From assembly GCA_021775795.1 (NCBI GenBank), contig JAJFHB010000186.1:1-8634 (forward strand): 8,634 nt of DNA. Reading direction: 5' to 3'. Source of the stretch: Hyphomicrobiales bacterium (GTDB taxonomy: Bacteria > Pseudomonadota > Alphaproteobacteria > Rhizobiales > JAJFHB01). The position numbers and the translations under genes are program-made. The notes below the pieces were generated by a model. It was not told where the DNA came from and did no database searches. It was given only the letters and a program-made list of their open reading frames with translations. Positions 6,741 to 8,634 of this stretch are shown piece by piece (the first letter of the stretch is position 1; every line of letters begins with the position of its first letter).

Positions 6741-6759
6741 AACCCTAACGAAACCCTAA
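6741..6759. promoter_or_regulatory. Tandem 8-bp direct repeats upstream of the kinase gene
   Basis: AACCCTAA occurs at 6741-6748 and again at 6752-6759, an 11-bp period or about one helical turn. On the coding strand this reads TTAGGGTT-TCG-TTAGGGTT, ending 14 bp before the GTG start. Same-face direct repeats of this kind are typical binding sites for response regulators that dimerise head to tail. No matching regulator gene is nearby. Confidence 0.35.
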
Positions 6760-6849
6760 TTCCTGACCTGGAAGCGGTTAATTTCAGGGCCACAACATAC
6801 GCGTCAGTTTTCGCAAACGCAGAAATGCGCAGATCGCGATGAACCGCGT

Positions 6850-7209
6850 CTAGGGTTCACGCACAATGGCGTCACAAACCACACTTTCGGTATCACGAAG
6901 AACGATAAAAACCTGCTGACGTGACTTGTTCAAAATGAACTGAGTGTCGGCTGTGTTACCCACAACACTGGCGCGTATTGAAACGAGATTATTCGTAAGC
7001 CGCCAGGCGTTAAGCACCGCTACCTGAATGTTATTGATGTAGAGGTGGCCGCCTGTAGGCGTGTCGCCGTCTTCGTAGATCACGAAGTGGAGCCCTTCGT
7101 TCTGTCCGCTGCAGGTATAGGTTTCGGTTGCGTTGGCCGCAATTGTTCCGGCCAGCAAAGCCGCTCCACCGACGAGCGCAACTACGCTCTTTTGCAGAAG
7201 TTTCCGCAT
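6850..7209 (-). CDS. Small exported protein of unknown function
   Basis: I do not recognise a family for this 119-residue protein. It begins with a clear Sec signal peptide: positive M-R-K-L-L-Q-K, a hydrophobic stretch at about 9-24, and a likely cleavage after A-N-A at residue 27. The mature protein of about 92 residues is predicted to be periplasmic or secreted. It has exactly two cysteines (33 and 112), near its two ends, which could form one disulfide. Several short beta-prone stretches (H-F-V-I-Y, H-L-Y-I-N-N, V-F-I-V-L) suggest a small beta-rich domain. The ATG at 7207-7209 is chosen because GGAG lies 6 nt upstream; a TTG four codons earlier overlaps that site. It stands alone between the imine-reductase-like gene and the histidine kinase. 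A link to either is not evident. Confidence 0.85.
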   Translation of the reverse strand: MRKLLQKSVVALVGGAALLAGTIAANATETYTCSGQNEGLHFVIYEDGDTPTGGHLYINNIQVAVLNAWRLTNNLVSIRASVVGNTADTQFILNKSRQQVFIVLRDTESVVCDAIVREP

Positions 7210-7354
7210 TTCAATCTCCAATCGTCCGTATACGCCCCAACCATTGGTGAGCGTAACGCGAGTCGATGCTGAGACAAAGGCAAGACGGCCAGGAAAAGCA
7301 GATGCAGTGGAGCGAAGCCTTCAAGCCCGATCCACAATCGCCCTGTGTTCGATA

Positions 7355-7368
7355 GTTTAGCTCTAAAC
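7355..7368. repeat. Near-perfect palindrome between two genes
   Basis: GTTTAG (7355-7360) and CTAAAC (7363-7368) are inverted around a 2-bp centre. It lies 29 bp beyond the stop of the oxidoreductase gene and about 145 bp upstream of the exported-protein gene. With so small a centre and no T run it is better read as a possible protein-binding site than a terminator. Chance occurrence is possible. Confidence 0.3.
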
Positions 7369-7396
7369 GAACGATGTTTGCGGTGCACGAGGTGCC

Positions 7397-8266
7397 CTAG
7401 CGCGGCCTTAACAGTTGAACAAGCGCACCGACATCGTGCGGTCCAGTTCCTCGGTCCACAGCCCTGCCGAAGAATTGTCTAATGAACTCGGATACATCCG
7501 AGCCATATCCACTCTCGTTCTGAAATTCGATCATCAGGTCAAGAATGTGCGTCCATACCTCTATAGGAGCGTCGGACGCCTCGATCCCGCCGTTCTTGAT
7601 CTTGCCCATGCTTTCGACAAGCGCTTCCGCGTCGGCCACCGCCCCTGCGGGCAAGTCCCTTGCAAGTTCGAGAAGCGAAACGCCGGCCGCCTCGCAGATT
7701 GCAGCGCCATTCATAATGCCGACAGTCAACCCCAGCGTCCCGGACAGCATTGCCAGATTGAGGGCAGAGGATTTAGCAGGGTCCGACCCCAGATACCTGG
7801 TCTGTGGTGCTAGTGTCTTGAGCAATGGCTCAACTGCGTCGTAGGCGTCTTTATCGCCCGCAGCATATATGGGCGCATCTTCACGGCCGATCTGATCGAC
7901 ATAGGCGACAATCTCACCGTCCAGATAGGAAATACCCGCCTGTTTCGCGGCTTCATAGGCGGCGCGGGCCGCATTTGGCGAGCCACTGGTGAGCTGTATC
8001 AGAATCCGCCCCTTCAGTGCCGAAATGCAGTCCTGACTTCCAAGCACCGAATCTGCAGTTTCATAGTCGCTAAGGCACACAACGATCATGGGACTGGCAG
8101 AGATCGCTTCGGCAGGCGTTGGCGCGACGGTGACATTTCGGCTGGCAAGGGGCAGCGCTTTGTCCAATGTACGATTCCAGACAACGATGTCCCTGCCGGA
8201 CTTCGCCGCCGTATTGGCCAAGGCAAAACCCATCGCACCCAACCCGATAAAGGAAGCATCCGCCAT
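7397..8266 (-). CDS. NADP-dependent oxidoreductase, imine-reductase-like (beta-hydroxyacid dehydrogenase superfamily)
   Basis: This 289-residue protein has an N-terminal Rossmann domain with G8-L-G-A-M-G13 and V-W-N-R-T (29-33). The N-R-T favours NADPH. A helical C-terminal domain follows from about 165. Motifs L-T-S-G-S-P (92-97), Y-L-D-G-E-I-V-A-Y-V-D-Q-I-G (114-127) and Y-L-G-S-D-P (158-163) match imine reductases and reductive aminases better than 3-hydroxyisobutyrate dehydrogenases. The latter's catalytic lysine position is a leucine here (169). By my alignment the imine reductases' catalytic Asp/Tyr position is N170, a less common choice. Such enzymes reduce C=N bonds in vitro; their natural substrates are mostly unknown. 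The ATG is preceded by GGGG at a 6-nt spacing. The superfamily is certain, the imine-reductase branch likely. It appears monocistronic or loosely linked to the ABC-transporter gene upstream. Confidence 0.88.
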   Translation of the reverse strand: MADASFIGLGAMGFALANTAAKSGRDIVVWNRTLDKALPLASRNVTVAPTPAEAISASPMIVVCLSDYETADSVLGSQDCISALKGRILIQLTSGSPNAARAAYEAAKQAGISYLDGEIVAYVDQIGREDAPIYAAGDKDAYDAVEPLLKTLAPQTRYLGSDPAKSSALNLAMLSGTLGLTVGIMNGAAICEAAGVSLLELARDLPAGAVADAEALVESMGKIKNGGIEASDAPIEVWTHILDLMIEFQNESGYGSDVSEFIRQFFGRAVDRGTGPHDVGALVQLLRPR

Positions 8267-8297
8267 CTCAAACCCCTGACATTTTTATGACGCTAGA

Positions 8298-8317
8298 AAG
8301 CACATTTTGTTGTGCTT
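8298..8317. promoter_or_regulatory. Operator-like inverted repeat upstream of the imine-reductase-like gene
   Basis: AAGCACA (8298-8304) and TGTGCTT (8311-8317) are perfect 7-bp arms separated by 6 bp. The site lies 31 bp upstream of the ATG at 8266. The size and symmetry fit a dimeric helix-turn-helix repressor or activator site, and no T run follows on the minus strand as a terminator would need. The cognate regulator is not in the window. Confidence 0.4.
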
Positions 8318-8330
8318 GGAATTGACACCG

Positions 8331-8355
8331 AAGCCCGGGAGAATCACCAGGGCTT
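8331..8355 (-). terminator. Stem-loop possibly ending the ABC-transporter transcript
   Basis: AAGCCC (8331-8336) pairs with GGGCTT (8350-8355), extended inward by two G-C pairs after a mismatch, with a 7-nt loop. It lies about 185 bp downstream of the stop at 8541. No T run follows on either strand, so its role as terminator is weak. Together with the inverted repeat at 8298-8317 it makes up most of the visible structure in the 274-bp gap (8267-8540), which holds no gene that I can support. Confidence 0.3.
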
Positions 8356-8540
8356 GGCAATGCGAATTCTTAGTTTATCCGGTTGCTGGAAGGTTTCCTA
8401 ATATCTGCCGCGACGCACGACACATTCAGCTCCTGACACTTAACGGACCCTTCAAGATCCTTGGGAAAGTGCCTGTTTCTGGCGGCAAGACACACATCCG
8501 AAAGGGCGCGTGAGCCAGATCAGCTTTGTGAGTGCAAAAT

Positions 8541-8634
8541 CTAGTCAAGCAACAGCATGGTGTCGGCATCCTGCCAGCTGATCCAGGCCTTGTCGCCAAT
8601 GTCGAGGGTGGATTCAGTGTCACGGCTGTCATTT
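8541..8634 (-). CDS. C-terminal end of a probable ABC-transporter ATP-binding protein (partial)
   Basis: This open frame enters from the right edge and stops at TAG (8541-8543), giving the last 30 residues. It includes D-I-G-D-K-A-W-I-S-W followed by a D-A-D-T-M-L-L-L-D ending. That pattern, a small beta strand with glycine and a W-x-x-x-D-x-x-x-L tail, is typical of the C-terminal TOBE region of polyamine- or spermidine/putrescine-type ABC ATPases (PotA-like). There TOBE modulates substrate recognition or regulation. No Walker motifs are visible because the gene is cut by the window edge, so the call rests only on the tail. It is in the same orientation as all other genes and ends 274 bp before the imine-reductase-like gene. 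Confidence 0.6.
   Translation of the reverse strand, partial: NDSRDTESTLDIGDKAWISWQDADTMLLLD

Noticed and set aside
6741..6759. Telomere-like AACCCTAA repeat
   Set aside because: Only two copies occur, in a bacterial gene upstream region; a regulator-binding direct repeat is the simpler reading.
6780..6849. CGCG- and TGCGC-rich stretch as terminator of the exported-protein gene
   Set aside because: Possible pairings are short and imperfect, with no T run on the minus strand.
8307..8513. Plus-strand 68-codon open frame in the gap before the ABC-transporter tail
   Set aside because: It has no family similarity I can see, overlaps palindromic regulatory-looking sequence and is isolated on the opposite strand.

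Overview
All genes recognised in this window lie on the minus strand, so transcription runs from high to low coordinates. The gene content suggests an alphaproteobacterium, most likely of the Hyphomicrobiales (rhizobia and relatives). The clues are moderate GC content, small single-domain cold-shock proteins, a soluble PAS-PAS hybrid histidine kinase, and a rhizobial-looking intergenic palindrome at a stop codon. This placement is an inference from style, because no rRNA or other marker gene is present.

Layout in transcription order. (1) 8541-8634 holds the last 30 codons of a gene ending in what looks like the TOBE tail of an ABC-transporter ATPase. (2) A 274-bp gap contains two inverted repeats, one of them operator-like. 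(3) 7397-8266 encodes an imine-reductase-like NADP-dependent oxidoreductase. (4) 6850-7209 encodes a small exported protein of unknown function. (5) 4507-6726 encodes a cytoplasmic hybrid histidine kinase with no partner regulator nearby; two 8-bp direct repeats 11 bp apart sit just upstream. (6) A 238-bp leader with competing inverted repeats precedes a tight three-gene cluster. The cluster is a cytoplasmic [4Fe-4S] molybdopterin oxidoreductase (2208-4268), an FMN-binding split-barrel protein (1740-2186) and a RimJ/RimL-type acetyltransferase (957-1706). (7) A 360-bp non-coding stretch holds the probable promoter and long 5' leader of a cold-shock protein (384-596). A strongly diverged cold-shock-domain paralogue with a TTG start (76-294) follows after a GC-rich stem-loop.

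The three-gene cluster, with 21- and 33-nt gaps and a ribosome binding site on each gene, is the best candidate for a functional unit: a Moco/Fe-S enzyme, a small flavoprotein and an acyl-transfer enzyme. Its substrate cannot be read from sequence. The cold-shock pair forms a second unit, in which one member keeps the RNA-binding aromatic residues and the other has lost most of them. I see no mobile elements, CRISPR arrays, tRNA or rRNA genes. There is no clear evidence of a wholly new system; the most novel aspects are the cluster, its leader, the degenerate cold-shock paralogue and the Asn-type imine-reductase homologue.
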